This document shows, piece by piece, positions 21,527 to 34,555 of a DNA stretch of 64,000 nucleotides (its first letter is position 1; each line of letters opens with the position of its first letter). A program made the translations under genes and the position numbers. The stretch covers positions 6,510,001 to 6,574,000 of the forward strand of contig NC_057764.1 in assembly GCF_010389155.1 (NCBI RefSeq). The letters run 5' to 3'. Under the pieces are notes generated by a model, which saw only the letters and a list, made by a program, of their open reading frames with translations, searched no databases and was not told where the DNA came from. This stretch comes from Erigeron canadensis (lineage: Eukaryota; Streptophyta; Magnoliopsida; Asterales; Asteraceae).

Positions 21527-24500
21527 ATGCCGCCTAAGAGAGGGAGAAAGCCAAGAGCCGTACCCACTGCCGAGACCGTCGTTGAGCCCGAGCCTCAACC
21601 TAATACTACTATCAACTTTACTCTGGAAGATGTAGCAGATCTTATCACCAACCGCATGAATGCGATGATACCCAACATTGCTACTCAAGTCGCTCAGATG
21701 TTAGCGATCCCGTTGACTGAAGGCACCAAGAAGACGCAGGAAGAACAAGAGCAGAACCAAGTAGTGCACAGTGATTCTGAAGGTGCCAGTCAGATTAACA
21801 CCAAAGTTGCTGTTGAGGGCAGAGTTACCCGCAACAGAGGTTGTTCATTCAGAACCTTCACTCAGTGCAAACCCCCAGTTTATACCGGAGAAAAGGGAGC
21901 TTCGGAGTTGTTGATGTGGTTTGAGAACATGGAAGAGGCTTTATATCACACAGAGACTGCAGAGGAGAAGATGGTTGAGCATGCCACTAGTCAGTTCGAT
22001 GGTGCTGCCAGGTCATGGTGGACTGGCGTTGTTTCTACTGATGGCAGAAAGGCTGCATATGCTCACACTTGGGAAGAACTCCAGAAGATGATGAGAGCTG
22101 AGTTCTGCACCAAGGATGCATTGCAAGAATTAGAGCAGGAGTTTTGGGACTTAACGATGAAGGGAACGGAGATTGAGAAGTATATCTTGAGGTTCAACGA
22201 GCTTGCCAGACTTGTACCACATCTAGCATCCACTGAGGAGAAGAAGATTGATCGCTTTATCTGGGGTTTGATCCCAGAAGTTCGTCGTGCTCTCACTAGC
22301 AAGGGTCCTAAGACTATGTCCAGAGCCACTGTATTGGCTAAGACTTTGACCAAGGACATCATCAGATCCGGAGATGTGTTGGAGAGTGATGAGAAAGGAA
22401 AGAGAAAAGCTGAAGAGGTTGTTGAGAAGAAAGTTGAGCCCCCAAGTAAGAAGGGGAAGATTTTGAAGAATTATGCTGTGACAACAGCACCTGAGCCGCC
22501 TAGGTATTCTGGAACCGCTCCTAAGTGTTCCAAGTGCTATCTTCACCACACTGGTGCTTGTCCCACCTGTTACAAGTGCCAAGGCATTGGGCACTTGGCT
22601 AGATACTGCAATGTCGTGTCGACAAACATGATCAGAGCTAACCCGCCGCCAGTGAACAGAAATCTTCAGATGAGGAATGACAGACTTCCTCCACCACCTC
22701 CTGCACCAGTTCAAAGAAATCAGAATCAGATTCAGAACGCCCATGTTCAGCGTGATGCTCATCCACGCGGACCAAGACAGCAGAACCAGAACCGCCAGCA
22801 CCAGCAAAACCGACAGGGCCCTGCTAACGCTCGAGTTTTCGCTCTGAATGCTGAAGAAGCTCGTCAGAACCCACGGGTTGTGACAGGTACTTTTCTTCTG
22901 AACGATCATTACGCTTCAGCACTATTTGACTCTGGTGCTGAACGTAGCTTTGTTGCATTAGACTTTAAAGCTAATACTGACATGAACACTGGCAGACTAA
23001 ATGATAAGTATGTGGTAGAGTACGCTAATGGCCAACGGTATGGCACTAATGAAATTGCTCTAGACTGCTCCTTGGTCTTAGTAGACAAGACTTTTACGAT
23101 TGACCTAATTCCTGTTGAACTTAGTAGTTTTGATATTATCGTGGGAATGGACTGGCTATCCAAACACCACGCGACTATTTGTTGCCATGAGAAAACAGTT
23201 CATATACCACTCCAGAACAGCGAGATCCTGATAGTGCAAGGCGATAAGTCCACGAACGAGCTAAAGATCGTCTCAGCCATGAAGTTCCGCAAGTATTTAG
23301 ACAAGAAAGACCATCTCGTGTACTTAGCTCATGTCATCGACAAAAGTGCTAAAGAACTTAAAGTTCAAGACATCCCCATTGTACGGGACTTTCCAGATGT
23401 CTTTCCTGACGATTTACCAGGTGTACCACCTGTGAGACAAGTCGAGTTCAATATTGATCTTGTTCCCGGTGCAGCACCTGTCGCTAAAGCACCATATCGT
23501 CTAGCTCCTCCTGAAATGCAAGAACTGTCCAATCAATTACAAGAACTCGTGAGCAAAGGCTTTATCCGTCCCAGTTCATCCCCTTGGGGTGCACCGATCT
23601 TGTTCGTTAAAAAGAAAGATGGCTCAATGAGAATGTGCATAGATTATCGAGAACTGAACAAACTAACCATCAAGAACCGGTATCCTTTGCCTCGCATAGA
23701 CGATCTATTTGATCAATTGCAAGGTGCCTCGTACTTTTCTAAGATCGATCTACGATCGGGCTATCACCAGATTCGTGTTCAAGATGGTGATGTCCCAAAG
23801 ACAGCTTTTCGTACTCGCTATGGTCATTACGAGTTCCTCGTTATGCCATTTGGTCTGACTAATGCTCCAGCTATTTTCATGGACTTGATGAATCGTGTCT
23901 GTCGTCCATTCTTAGACAAATTTGTGATCGTGTTCATTGACGATATTCTCGTTTACTCCCGAAACAAGACCGACCATGAGCAACACTTACGCTCTGTTCT
24001 TCAACTCCTACGAAAAGAAGAGTTATATGCCAAATTTTCAAAGTGCGAATTCTGGCTTCGCCAAGTACAGTTCTTAGGTCACATTGTAAACGAGGAGGGC
24101 ATTCATGTTGATCCGACCAAGGTTGAAGCCATCAAGAAATGGGAGGCCCCGATAACTCCCACTGAAGTTCGTAGTTTCCTCGGATTAGCTGGTTATTATC
24201 GTCGTTTCATCGAAAATTTTTCTAAGATCGCACTACCCTTGACACAATTGACGCAAAAGACTCGAGATTTCATTTGGGGTGATCAGCAAGAACAAGCATT
24301 CCAAACCTTAAAGGACAAACTGTGTAAAGCACCTGTCCTAACTTTACCAGATGGCACTGAAGACTTTGTGGTGTACTGTGACGCCTCACATCAAGGTCTA
24401 GGCTGTGTACTGATGCAAAGAAGCAAGGTGATCGCCTATGCATCCAGACAACTCAAAGTGCACGAAAAGAACTATACCACCCACGACCTAGAACTTGGGG

Positions 24501-25789
24501 CAGTTGTGTTCGCTTTGAAGATTTGGAGGCACTACTTATACGGAACCAAGTGTACTATCTTTACCGATCACAAGAGCTTGCAGCACGTATTCAACCAGAA
24601 AGAGCTGAACATGAGACAGAGGCGTTGGGTGGAATTGCTGAATGACTATGACTGTGAAATCAAGTATCATCCCGGGAAGGCGAATGTAGTAGCCGACGCG
24701 CTGAGCAGAAAGGAACGAGTCAAAATCTTATCCATTAAGGAGGCAGATCGTACAGACTTGAGGCAACTTGTGATCAAAGGCCAAGAGTTCGGCTTGAGAT
24801 CGAAAGACAGTATAAAAGCTGAGCGGTTAGGACCCATCGCTCAGGAATTCGAAGTCGATGATAATGGAGTTAGAAAATTCAAGAACCGAGTTTGGATCCC
24901 TGCAGCTAATGGTGTTCGAGAGATCATCATGCAGGAAGCTCATCGTTCTAAATACTCGATTCATCCAGGCGCAGACAAAATGTACAAGAACTTGAAGCTA
25001 GATTATTGGTGGCCTGGGATGAAGAGAGAGATCTTTGAGTACGTCAGCAGATGTCTGACATGTTCTAAAGTCAAAATCGAACATCAGAAACCTTCTGGAT
25101 TGTTGAAGCAATTGGAAATCCCGGTGTGGAAGTGGGAAGACATTACTATGGACTTCATTATGAAACTGCCTCGTACGAAGAACAACCATAACTCCATTTG
25201 GGTTATTGTAGACAGACTGACGAAATCAGCCCGTTTTCTTCCTATCCGAGATGACTACTCACTGGAGAGACTTGCTGAGATCTATATAGATGACATCGTA
25301 ACTAAGTACGGTGTTCCTTTATCAATTGTATCTGACCGCGACCCGCGCTTCACGTCCGACTTTTGGCAGTCACTTCAAGAAGCGTTAGGTACTAGACTTA
25401 ATCTGAGCACCGCTTATCACCCACAGTCAGACGGGCAAAGCGAACGCACTATTCAGACTCTGGAAGACATGCTCCGTTCTTGTGCATTAGAGTTTAGAGG
25501 GAGTTGGGATAAACATCTCCCGTTGATCGAGTTCTCGTACAATAACAGCTATCACACGAGTATTCAGTGTGCACCGTTCGAGGCCTTATATGGTCGCAAA
25601 TGCCGGTCACCACTGTGTTGGCTAGACGCCGGTGAAAGGAGTTGGATGAAGCTTCCAGTTGTACAGACCACCATAGACAAGATAGCTGTTATCAAAGAAA
25701 AGCTTAGGCAGCTCAAGACAGACAAAAATCCTATGCAGACAAACGCCGTAAGCCTCTTGAGTTCGAGGTGGGCGACAAAGTTCTTTTGA
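21527..25789 (+). CDS. Chromovirus Gag-Pol polyprotein (main open frame)
   Basis: A 1420-residue frame from the ATG at 21527, which follows a splice-acceptor-like TTTTAG. It starts with a basic [10 protein letters not shown] segment and a gag domain (about residues 120-260, CDS-like W-x-GV and [11 protein letters not shown]). A CCHC knuckle, [14 protein letters not shown], lies at about residues 348-361. Protease is at [12 protein letters not shown] (about 466). RT has the MCIDYRELN motif and active site FIDDILVYS (about 803-811). RNase H starts with [12 protein letters not shown] (about 948). Integrase has an HHCC finger at about 1139-1183 and a D,D35E core ([18 protein letters not shown]). 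All catalytic residues look intact. The frame then shifts near 25715, losing the chromodomain tail, which continues in another frame. One small indel is the only visible lesion. Confidence 0.92.
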   Translation: MPPKRGRKPRAVPTAETVVEPEPQPNTTINFTLEDVADLITNRMNAMIPNIATQVAQMLAIPLTEGTKKTQEEQEQNQVVHSDSEGASQINTKVAVEGRVTRNRGCSFRTFTQCKPPVYTGEKGASELLMWFENMEEALYHTETAEEKMVEHATSQFDGAARSWWTGVVSTDGRKAAYAHTWEELQKMMRAEFCTKDALQELEQEFWDLTMKGTEIEKYILRFNELARLVPHLASTEEKKIDRFIWGLIPEVRRALTSKGPKTMSRATVLAKTLTKDIIRSGDVLESDEKGKRKAEEVVEKKVEPPSKKGKILKNYAVTTAPEPPRYSGTAPKCSKCYLHHTGACPTCYKCQGIGHLARYCNVVSTNMIRANPPPVNRNLQMRNDRLPPPPPAPVQRNQNQIQNAHVQRDAHPRGPRQQNQNRQHQQNRQGPANARVFALNAEEARQNPRVVTGTFLLNDHYASALFDSGAERSFVALDFKANTDMNTGRLNDKYVVEYANGQRYGTNEIALDCSLVLVDKTFTIDLIPVELSSFDIIVGMDWLSKHHATICCHEKTVHIPLQNSEILIVQGDKSTNELKIVSAMKFRKYLDKKDHLVYLAHVIDKSAKELKVQDIPIVRDFPDVFPDDLPGVPPVRQVEFNIDLVPGAAPVAKAPYRLAPPEMQELSNQLQELVSKGFIRPSSSPWGAPILFVKKKDGSMRMCIDYRELNKLTIKNRYPLPRIDDLFDQLQGASYFSKIDLRSGYHQIRVQDGDVPKTAFRTRYGHYEFLVMPFGLTNAPAIFMDLMNRVCRPFLDKFVIVFIDDILVYSRNKTDHEQHLRSVLQLLRKEELYAKFSKCEFWLRQVQFLGHIVNEEGIHVDPTKVEAIKKWEAPITPTEVRSFLGLAGYYRRFIENFSKIALPLTQLTQKTRDFIWGDQQEQAFQTLKDKLCKAPVLTLPDGTEDFVVYCDASHQGLGCVLMQRSKVIAYASRQLKVHEKNYTTHDLELGAVVFALKIWRHYLYGTKCTIFTDHKSLQHVFNQKELNMRQRRWVELLNDYDCEIKYHPGKANVVADALSRKERVKILSIKEADRTDLRQLVIKGQEFGLRSKDSIKAERLGPIAQEFEVDDNGVRKFKNRVWIPAANGVREIIMQEAHRSKYSIHPGADKMYKNLKLDYWWPGMKREIFEYVSRCLTCSKVKIEHQKPSGLLKQLEIPVWKWEDITMDFIMKLPRTKNNHNSIWVIVDRLTKSARFLPIRDDYSLERLAEIYIDDIVTKYGVPLSIVSDRDPRFTSDFWQSLQEALGTRLNLSTAYHPQSDGQSERTIQTLEDMLRSCALEFRGSWDKHLPLIEFSYNNSYHTSIQCAPFEALYGRKCRSPLCWLDAGERSWMKLPVVQTTIDKIAVIKEKLRQLKTDKNPMQTNAVSLLSSRWATKFF

Positions 25790-26262
25790 AAGTTTCCCCA
25801 TGGAAAGGTACCGCCCGGTTCGGCAAGAGAGGCAAGTTGGCGCCTCGGTACATAGGACCATATAAGATCATTAAACGTGTAGGACCAGTAGCGTACAAGC
25901 TGGAACTACCGTTAGAGCTCGGCAATATTCATGACACGTTCCACGTATCCAATCTTAAGAAGTGCATGGCTGACGACCCGACCATCATTCCTGTTAAGGA
26001 TGTTCACATAGACGAAGGGCTCGAGTTCACCGAAGAGCCTATCGAAATCGTAGACAAAGATGCTAAACAGACAAGACAGAGCCGCGTACCCCTAGTTCGT
26101 GTACGTTGGAGTGCTAGACACGGGTACAATGACACCTGGGAACGCGAGGACTTCATTAAGAAGAAGTACCCTCATCTTTTGACCGACGAGACTCTTAATT
26201 TCGAGGACGAAATCGCCCAAGTGGGGGAGGATGTAACAACCGTCCCAGAAATTTCTATTTAA
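25768..26262 (+). CDS. Integrase C-terminus and chromodomain, frame-shifted continuation
   Basis: Continues gag-pol in a different frame: [18 protein letters not shown] and [12 protein letters not shown] are the conserved integrase C-terminal GPF/Y-like region. At about 26030-26180 come [20 protein letters not shown], then [19 protein letters not shown] and KKKYPHLL, the form seen in Tekay/Del chromodomains. Such domains bind modified histone tails and steer integration into heterochromatin (established for chromoviruses). The proper junction with the upstream frame lies near 25710-25740, where a short deletion or insertion must have occurred. The frame ends inside the right LTR at 26262. No independent start codon is implied. 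Confidence 0.85.
   Translation: MGDKVLLKVSPWKGTARFGKRGKLAPRYIGPYKIIKRVGPVAYKLELPLELGNIHDTFHVSNLKKCMADDPTIIPVKDVHIDEGLEFTEEPIEIVDKDAKQTRQSRVPLVRVRWSARHGYNDTWEREDFIKKKYPHLLTDETLNFEDEIAQVGEDVTTVPEISI
26218..26231 (+). other. Polypurine tract of the Tekay-like element
   Basis: CAAGTGGGGGAGGA runs directly up to the LTR start TG at 26232. It overlaps the end of the coding frame, a compact arrangement common in chromoviruses. Confidence 0.8.
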
Positions 26263-28449
26263 GTCCTTGAAAATGTACATATGCCACTAAATCGGTCAGA
26301 CAGTCTAATTTATATGAGTTATAGACGTACTTTAGATGTTCATTATGTGCTTATGTGAACTTCAAATTGATCTAAATATTGTTATTGTACGACGAGTTTG
26401 TGATTACATTCAATAATATAGTAAGTTCGGTTCACAAATATCACAAGATCGTTAAAGAGCTCAGCTCAATTTAATTGCAAAATGGTCCTTGTAGTTGTGA
26501 AATTTGCACTTTTATGGTAAGGTATAAAAAGAAGTGTAAACCCAAAAAGATTTCTATTCTTCACCACCTTCATCACCTCCACACACTCACCACACCAAGA
26601 AACACACACATAAGAAATTCTTTGATTTCGTGATTGTTAGATCGAATCGTTGATATCATTAGCTTCCTTGTAATCATCTAAACATATTTCTGAAACTGAT
26701 TTTGAGGTAACAACAACGTATTTTGTGATTTTGATCAAATTAAGTTCAAACTTTTCAACTATATGTTCTTGATGATTTGGTCGATTTTGATGTCAAAAAC
26801 GTGTTAAAGAACAATGGGTTTATGTTTAAATAAGTCTAGTAACTGTTTTGGCGATCAAATTTGGGTCGTAACATGCCTTAATCTTCAAAACTCGTGATTT
26901 TGTTAAGTTCAGTGTTATGTCCGTATGCCTTCTACATCAAACGAAATTATCTTGTTCAAAACGAATTTAGTCCAACGAATTTAATGTCTAACTTCGTTCA
27001 GTTCAGTCCAACGAATTTAATGTCTAACTTCGTTCAGTTCAGTCCAACGAATTTAATGTCTAACTTCGTTCTGTTCAGTCCAACGAATTTAATGTCTAAA
27101 TTCGTTCAAGTTCAGTTCAAACAGACTTAAGGCTCACCTTCGCTCAGTTCATGTACGTAAAGTTCAGTTAAAACTATTTTGAGTCAAAATGTTCAAAGGA
27201 CCAAATCATCAGTTCACCAAGGACATTTGTGATTTGAATAATCACTTAGACTAATACATGTACTTCTATATGGTTATTATGTGCATAGGAGTTCGGCAAG
27301 GCGTAATTGGATCCCGATAGATATACTTATCTATCTTTGTACTTGTTCACTGTACTAGTTCTATATATTGTACCAGATCACTGTGAGTTCACTTATTTCC
27401 CCTTTCGTACATTTTTAAAGTTCTTTATCGGGGACTGAAAAGCATGAAAACTATTTTGTACTTATACATATATATATATTTTCTTGACTGTACTACGTTC
27501 TATCTTAAGACAGACAGACTATTTATGTACAGACTATTTTCAGACAGACTATGTACAGACAGACTATTTATGTTATGATACTTATTTTCTAAATGTGTGT
27601 TCTAGATCTTGAATGGGCAGGATCTTGAATACATTCTTGTGTGTACTTATTGTCTATGTATGAGACCTAAGACTTACTGCTATCAATTCATCTCCCACCT
27701 GTTCTGGGAATGGACCGTAGGTATTATGGACAGCGCTGTTAGGGTAGGCCCATCCTCATTCTCCTCAGGACAGGAGAATGCATATTACCTAGACTTATTG
27801 ATCACCTGTTCTGATCACATGCTCTGGTCACCAGTTCTGACCTAGCTCGTACTTATATACTTTCTGATTGCATGAGTTCCCTGATTTATCATAGCTCGTT
27901 ATGGCCAAGCGGATTAGCAGTAATAATAGACATACATATTAAGTACATTACAGATTCTAAACTATTGTTATTACAGCAAGGTACATTTGACAGCCGTACA
28001 GACTATATGACTTGACTTTTATACATACCAGTACTATGTATATTTATAAAATACTTTATGTGAATCTCACCAACTACTTTCGTAGTTGACCTTTGAACTT
28101 ACATGCTTTTCAGGCTAGGTACTAGATCTTTAGCATAAGAGTCTTCCGTTCTAAGCTCATCCTTTTGGCGACGGTTCGTGCATACAAGTCCTGGAGCTAC
28201 GAAGGCCTTATTACTATTCTAGCTCAAGTACTGTTCTATGAGACAATTGTTCTGTCCCATGAATTTGACTATTTTGATTCAGTTATATTCTGTAATAACA
28301 TTCGTACTTCTGATCTAGACTTAATTATGATTCGTAATGACTTTGTTCTCCTGATCTTTGATTAATCTTAATGGCTGTGTTGAACTTGTACTGTGTGCAT
28401 TTGTACTTGTCTGTGCATCCCGTATATTCCGCTTTAGCGGGGTGTTACA
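26232..28449 (+). repeat. Second LTR of the Tekay-like element
   Basis: 2218 bp, nearly identical to 18863-21079. Differences seen by eye are a 1-bp deletion near the start, a 2-bp insertion in the CACACA run near 26605, single changes near 26515, 26934 and 27384, and two adjacent changes near 27430. It is followed by primer site and leader sequence, so it served as the 5' LTR of a second, now truncated copy. Confidence 0.92.
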
Positions 28450-28694
28450 GTTGGTATCAGAGACCATGGTTATAGTGAACACCGAGTTTTTCCCTACGGA
28501 AAACTTGAGCTATAACTTGATTCCACTCTGAGGTGATCCTTTGATGACCGGTTTGAGTAGTAGGTACTTTTATCATAATTATATGTAACCTGATCAACTA
28601 CATATAACTAAGATAAAGGCACCTAGGACCTCAAGGTGCGTTATTGAGGGTGTCATCCAACTCCTAGAGCTCAATTAGGAACTTTGTTCAAAAT
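28450..28694 (+). repeat. Duplicate primer site and leader of a truncated second Tekay-like copy
   Basis: Matches 21080-21324 with about two substitutions (CGAGTTTATCCCTAAGG against CGAGTTTTTCCCTACGG). The match ends at AACTTTGTTCAAAAT; beyond it the sequence is copia gag. This is the breakpoint of a deletion or an illegitimate join. Confidence 0.88.
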
Positions 28695-29027
28695 ACTACT
28701 TTTAGTAGTGTAAGTCTGAGTCGTTCTCGTACACCGCAAAGGAGTAATTCACCTAGGAAGATGACTCAACAAAATCGATCCCCTCCTGTTAGAATTAACA
28801 GTTCGTCTAATTTCTATGATCGATTACGAAGTCAACCTAGATTTGGTACTTACTCACTAAGGAATTCACCTCCTAAGACTCGTTTCACTTCACCTAAGAA
28901 ACAGTCTGTAACACCATCTTCATCCAAGGCTCCATTAAGGAGCGATGGATATTGGACCGAATTAATCATTAGAGATGAATTCGGCAAACCTAAACCTCAA
29001 AAGGTTTGGGTACCCTTCAGAAACTAA
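28695..29027 (+). pseudogene. Gag C-terminal remnant (copia)
   Basis: The fragment aligns with the last ~110 residues of the gag at 50970-54353. Shared features are a Ser/Arg/Pro-rich stretch (LSRSRTPQRSNSPR here), a basic patch and the terminal GYWTELIIRDEFGKPKPQKV segment followed by WVP and a stop. The stop at 29025 is at the same point as the gag stop of the intact element. The 5' part, including both zinc knuckles, has been removed by the junction with the Tekay-like leader. Downstream pol is in a different frame here, unlike in the intact element. Confidence 0.8.
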
Positions 29028-32000
29028 CCATCTTATCGTCTAATGTGCAGGGAGAACCAAGGAAGCCTATTAGTCTTTGGTATGTTGACAGTGGATGCTC
29101 TCGGCACATGACAGGGGACAAGAACGTTCTGTCCAATGATGAAGATGTAAATGGGTCGTATGTTAGTTTCGCTGGTCCCAAGGGCAGCAACATTTCGGGC
29201 CAAGGTGATGTTGTCAATGGGAAGATTATGCTAGAGAAAGTCAATTATGTGGAACAGTTATCACATAATTTATTAAGTGTTTCTCAGATTTCTGACAAGG
29301 GTAACACTGTCCATTTTAATGAGAAAGAAGCACTTATATTGAAACCAGGATATGTTATTCCTGAAGACTGGATCCTGCTGAAAGCTCTTAGGAAGAGAGA
29401 CATCTATGGCCTTGTGTTAGGTGTTGATAATCCAGAGGAGTCTGTTTGCTTGTTATCGAAAGCAAACGAATCTGAATCGTTACTATGGCATAGAAGAATG
29501 GGACATATCAATTTCCGAAAGATGAATGACATTGTCAAACATGGTTTGGTTGACGGCGTTCCCATGAAACGGTTTGGAATGGAAGACAAATGTGTACCTT
29601 GTATGAAAGGTAAACGGCAAAAGTCTGCACATAAACCGAAACAAGAAAATTCTATTGCCAATCCTTTCGAGTTACTTCACATGGATTTATTTGGTCCAAT
29701 AAATGTAAGAAGTATCGGTGGGATGTATTACTGTTTGGTGGTTACTGATGATTACTCAAGATTCTCATGGGTATTATTTCTTAAGTCGAAAGACGAAACT
29801 CCGCAGATTTTGATAAATTTCTTTGTCGAAACTGAAAATATTTATGAAGTTCGTGTTAAGAGAATCAGGAGTGACAACGGCACTGAATTCAAGAATAATG
29901 TGATGGATGTCTTTTGTTTGTCAAAGGGAATTCAACATCAATACAGTTCTCCGTATGAACCACAACAGAATGGAGTTGCTGAAAGGAAGAATAGGACTCT
30001 AATCGAGATAGCCAGAACTATGCTTGCAGATTCAGGGCTTCCTACTATGTTTTGGGTGGAAGCAGTGAATACAGCTTGTCATATTTTAAATAGGGTTACT
30101 GTAGTTAAGCGTCATAATAAGACATGTTATGAGATTCTACATAAGAAGAAACCGAATTTACAGAATGTTGAACCATTTGGTGTACCGTGTACTTTCTTGA
30201 AGTATCTACCTCAGTCAAAGTTTGATTCAAAGGTTGAAGAGGGATTTCTCATGGGTTATAAACCGGGAACATCAATACGACGGGTTTACAACAAACAGAC
30301 CGGCAAAGTTGATTTGGGAACAAATGTCAAGATTGTCAGTCATAAACCCGCTATTCATTCTGGAAGTGGCAAAAACTTCGATTACGATAGTGTGTTTAGT
30401 TCACTACATGGTCCAGATTCTTATTCAGATCCTGAGACAATTGATGATGTGATTATTTTAAGAGATCACATGGATAATACTCCTATATCTCCGCCTACTC
30501 GGAATGTCGATACTACTCCAACCAACGTTCAGTCTACTACTAATGTTGATGAAAGTGGTAAGGACAAGGATAAGACACTAGATTCAGACAGTAATTAACC
30601 CGCAAACACTACACCACCTACTCCATCAAAGGTTACACTGCCTGATGATGATCCTATTTCTGAAGAATCGGAAGATGATTTCAACTCTCCTGAGTTTCAA
30701 ATTAGAACAAATTTAGGAGAAAGTTTGAATGTTGATTCGGTTCTCAATATCGAATTAATAAGGATCACCCAGTTAGAACTAGAAATCAGCTGAATAAGGA
30801 CTTAACTAGTTTGTTCTGTGAACTGAAAGATACTGGTTTGATAACTGAGTGTTTGTATTCTGGTTTCGTTTCACAAGTAGAACCTAAGAATGTTAAGGCA
30901 ACACTTCAAGATCCATGTTGGGTTGAAGCTATGCAAGAAGAATTAGCTCAATTTGAAAAACTTGGAGTTTGGAAGTTAGTAGATGTGCCTAGAGGTAAAG
31001 AACCGATTGGAACTCGTTGGGTATATAAATGCAAACGAGATGACAAATGGATCGTTACCAGAAATAAAGCACGTTTGGTTGTTCAGGGGTTTGCACAACG
31101 AGAAGGATATGACTATAACGAAACTTTTGTACCAGTTGCTAGGATTGAAGCTATAAGGTTATTTTTAGCTTTTGCAAGTTTCAAAGGTATAAAGGTGTAT
31201 CAGTTAGACGTTAAGAGTGCCTTCTTGTATGGAGAAGTTAAAGAGGAAGTGTATGTTTACCAACCACCGGGGTTTGAAGATCCGAATTATCCAAGAAGAG
31301 CATATCGTTTGGATAAGGCTCTTTATGGATTGCATCAAGCACCCAGAGTGTGGTATGAAAAGTTGTCGACGCATTTGTTGACAAATGGTTTTACAAGAGG
31401 ATCGATAGACAGCACATTGTTTATCAAGTGGAAGAAGCGAGATTATCTAATTGTACAAGTTTACGTGGATGATATCATTTTTGGTTCATCTAATATAAAG
31501 ATGTGCAAAGAGTTTGAAATGAGCATGAAAAATGTATTTGAAATGAGTGCTATGGGGGAATTACAATTTTTCCTCGGACTACAAGTAGATCAAAGGAAAG
31601 ATGGATTCTTTATTCACCAGTCTAAGTATGTCGATGACATCTTGGAGAGGTTTCAAATGTTAGAATCCAAGACATATGGTACTCCTATTCAACAAAATCA
31701 TGGTTTAGGAGTTCTTGATCCGAAAGATGAACTTGTGGATGCAACTTATTATCGTGCTATTATTGGCTCATTGATGTATCTAACTGCTTCGCGTCCAGAT
31801 ATTATGTTCGCTGTTTGTCTTTGCGCTAGATTTCAAGCTAGTCCGAAAGAGTCACATTTGATTGCAGCAAAGCGTATTCTACGTTATCTTAAGGGAAACC
31901 AAAGGCTTGGTCTATCGTATCCAATGGGAGGAACGTTTGATTTTGTTGCATATACTGATTCGGATTTTGGCGGTTGTAACAATGACATAAAGTCTACGAC

Positions 32001-32415
32001 TGGAGGTTGTCAATTGTTAGGAGGGAGATTAGTATCGTGGCAGTGCAAGAAGCAGACATGTGTTGCTCAGTCTTCATGTGAGGCAGAGTATATGGCTGCT
32101 GGTAGCTGTTGTCCCCAGGTATTGTGGATTCAGCAACAACTTCGTGACTACGGTATGGATTTTCTTGATACTCCTATTAGAATAGACAATAAGTCAGCTA
32201 TGGACATTACAAATAACCCTGTCATGCATAAGGTCACCAAGCATATTGATAATAGGCATCATTTCTTGCGTGATTGTGCCCAAAAGAAGTTAATTCATTT
32301 GGAAAAGGTTATAACCGATGATAATTTAGCTGATCTGTATACCAAAGCATTTGATAAGACTCGATTTGAGAAGTTAATTCTTCTCAATGGGATGAAGAAT
32401 GCTGATTCATATTAA
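29028..32415 (+). pseudogene. pol: Copia Pol: protease, integrase, RT, RNase H (one stop, frameshifts)
   Basis: The protease motif WYVDSGCSRHMTGD opens the frame near 29078. A GAG-pre-integrase finger (H-x3-H, CVPCMKGK) lies at 29480-29610. The integrase core has MDLFGP, IRSDNGTEF and GVAERKNR with D,D35E spacing. A TAA at 30596 and a frameshift near 30760 interrupt the acidic linker before RT. From 30811 the frame is open through RT (active site YVDDIIFGSS, about 31465) and RNase H (AYTDSDFGG, SCEAEYMAAG, IDNKSAMDI) to the stop at 32413. Catalytic residues are intact. The sequence GTGCAGGGAGAACC just upstream (29046-) is shared with the intact element at the gag/pol border and resembles a splice acceptor. 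Confidence 0.85.
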
Positions 32416-32585
32416 ATCTCTCAAAGAACTAATTTTGTAAGTTTGTGTCTGTAAATAGCTAGAGTCATAAAAATACAAAAAGAGTTAGTGTCAGAAAATC
32501 ATAAATAGGTGAAAAATGAGAAAATGACAAAAATATGGAGAGATTTAAGTTAATGTTGTCAGATGATTAGAAGTGAGGACACTTA

Positions 32586-33255
32586 GCTTTTAAGTCTGCT
32601 TAATCGTAATATAACTGTTTAGTTCAGTAATTACAATTTGGGATATATTGGTAGACACAAAGTAGCAAGGTTTCCTTAATCTGAACTTAAATTATACAAT
32701 GTTCTTGTGGGAAACATATTCAGATATATGGCTGAGAATGCTTGCTTTTCAGTAATAAATTGATCTAGTCCTTAAATTTTGTGAAAGATCTAGTAGTACT
32801 ATAAGATTTGTTCAATGTATAGGCAAAAACTTCTACTAATCATGAGCATGAAAGTAAATGTGATATTGTTATGCAAATGAAATAAATGAATATTAAGGGG
32901 CTAATGTGGTCTTTGAGATTCGGACAAGTATGTCCTCGGGGTGTCTTTGTATACCTAGCCTACCTAAAGCTTCCAACTTGGGATAGGTTAAGGATGTTTT
33001 TGAATATACAAAAAGTGGCTCATGATTTGTTAAGGATGTTTTTGAATATACATTGAATTTTTGTTATTTTAGTGCTAGTATCGATTACGAAAGTATATCT
33101 GAATGTGGGTCACATAAGTTCGCAAACTATTCAATGGCATATTAGGCTACTCAGGTTACATGGTGACTGTCCTTGGCAGGGTATGTCGAAAGTGTCATAA
33201 CACAAAGGAAACTGGAAGTACCGAGGTTTAAGATGACAAATATACCAGTAATTGT
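32586..33255 (+). other. Conserved non-coding island between pol and the extra ORF
   Basis: About 400 bp (32586-32990) align to 57945-58350 with roughly 22 differences by eye, and about 220 bp further on (33030-33255) align to 58478-58700 similarly well. A 150-bp stretch from 32590 has about five differences. A sampled RT stretch of the same two elements differs at about 20% of positions. No ORF is shared. It contains GGACAAGTATGTCC, an inverted repeat, and two copies of GATCTAG. Part of this copy has a small tandem duplication (AAGGATGTTTTTGAATATAC at about 32991 and 33030). Confidence 0.75.
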
Positions 33256-34317
33256 GGTTGAATCACTGTTCATAATTAATAATAAGAGAATTTTTTCTCA
33301 CTTGCACACTTATGTAAATGCTAATCTGATCTAATCTGCAGAAACTTAAGATTTCTTGTAAATAAATAAAGTAGTTTAGTTTTATATTTTATTTTATTTT
33401 GTAGTTTATTTTGTTTTGTTTTCATTTTTATTTTTATTTTTGTAATAAGTGTCAGTTTGTGTGTCAAACTAGTTCTTATTGCACGAGAGATTTGATAAGC
33501 ATTAAAAGTAATAATTCTTAGTAAATTATATAAGTCTTGTTGTTTACGGTATAAATGTTTACAAGATGGATTTTCTAATTAATACATAAGTTGTTTAATG
33601 TAGAAAATGAAATGTTTTGAAAGTTGAAAAGTCAAAATATTTTTGAATGTGTTTCAAGTAAATTTTTGAAATTTCAATTGTTTTTGGTTGATAAGTATGT
33701 TTGACAAAGATTGGACTTGCCTTAGATTGCTCGGTTAAGTTTTTGGTTGTTTTGCATATTTATGATATTTCTATTGTTCTTGATGCATTGATGAAGTTTG
33801 TTAAGTGTGCAGGTTACAGATATCAAATTTCATTTGAATACCATGTTGAAACAAGTCAGATTGGATATATCATGATTAATCTACATGCGGAATGCATCAT
33901 TGCCAATTTATTAACCTAAGACTTAGTGTGATAGGTTACAGTTTTATTATCAAGATCACAACCTAAGAAGTAATGTGATAGGTTGTTGATATGATATTTC
34001 GTCATACATTATACATTAAATGTGTTTTGATGTAAGTTTGTATTTGTTTGAGATAAACATCAATGAAGAAATGATCATTTTTTTTATGTCAAGATAATAA
34101 TGTAAGATTTATCTGATACATTATTGTGATGACAAGTTAGTACGGATGATTTACGATAGCATATTCGAGTAGATACAGGTTTTTAGTAACGAGTATTTAC
34201 AGGTTTATGTTTCTGGAATTTCTGAAATTTTTTCCTTATTTAGATTTCTAGAAAATTTGCGAAATTTGGCTAAGGAATGGAGACTATGTGATTTAAAATT
34301 CTGAAAATTCGTTTTGG
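33256..34317 (+). other. AT-rich spacer of the copia element
   Basis: I see no coding region, RNA gene or repeat of note. It is T-rich and corresponds in position to 58701-59990 of the intact element with little obvious sequence match. Confidence 0.5.
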
Positions 34318-34410
34318 TCCGTGCTGATGTCATCATGCCTCATGCTGATGTCAGCGTGAAGCCCACGAAGGACTCCTTCGGCCCGGCCCACGAAGCTCCG
34401 AATATATATA
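34318..34410 (+). promoter_or_regulatory. Putative internal promoter of the extra ORF (copia, truncated element)
   Basis: GTGCTGATGTCATCATG and CATGCTGATGTCAGCGTG (34341-34358) are near-palindromes around TGATGTCA. GGCCCGGCCCACGAAG follows and TATATATA lies at 34403-34410. The element's own 3' LTR has the same order: CGTGCTGACGTCAGCACG (39468-39485), GGGCC words, then TATAAATA (39563-39570). I infer an LTR-like promoter about 670 bp upstream of the ORF start. Confidence 0.5.
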
Positions 34411-34555
34411 CGGGTTTCACTATTCATTAATTACTTTTAATTGAAAATTAACCCTAAGTAAATCCACGAATCACCTCTCCCTCGTGCCACTGTTCATCCG
34501 TTCCTATTTTTGATCGATTTCATCTTCTTTTCAAATTCAACATCCTAGTTTGTTG

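Larger units (their letters stand above)
18863..28694 (+). mobile_element. Tekay-like chromovirus (Ty3/gypsy), young, with partial tandem copy
   Basis: LTR, internal region, LTR, then a second copy of the 5' leader. The gag-pol product has a C-terminal chromodomain-like segment, and the primer site is of the tRNA-Met type, both usual for chromoviruses. I could find only about five substitutions and two small indels between the two 2.2-kb LTRs, so the copy is recent. After the right LTR the sequence continues with the primer site and leader (28450-28694) instead of host DNA, then switches abruptly to copia gag sequence. This implies a tandem LTR-internal-LTR-internal structure made by recombination and then truncated. 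The right target duplication is therefore lost. Confidence 0.85.

Noticed and set aside
32586..33255. tRNA, snRNA or snoRNA gene explaining the conserved island
   Set aside because: I found no cloverleaf, Sm-site or C/D and H/ACA box arrangement; left as an unknown conserved element.
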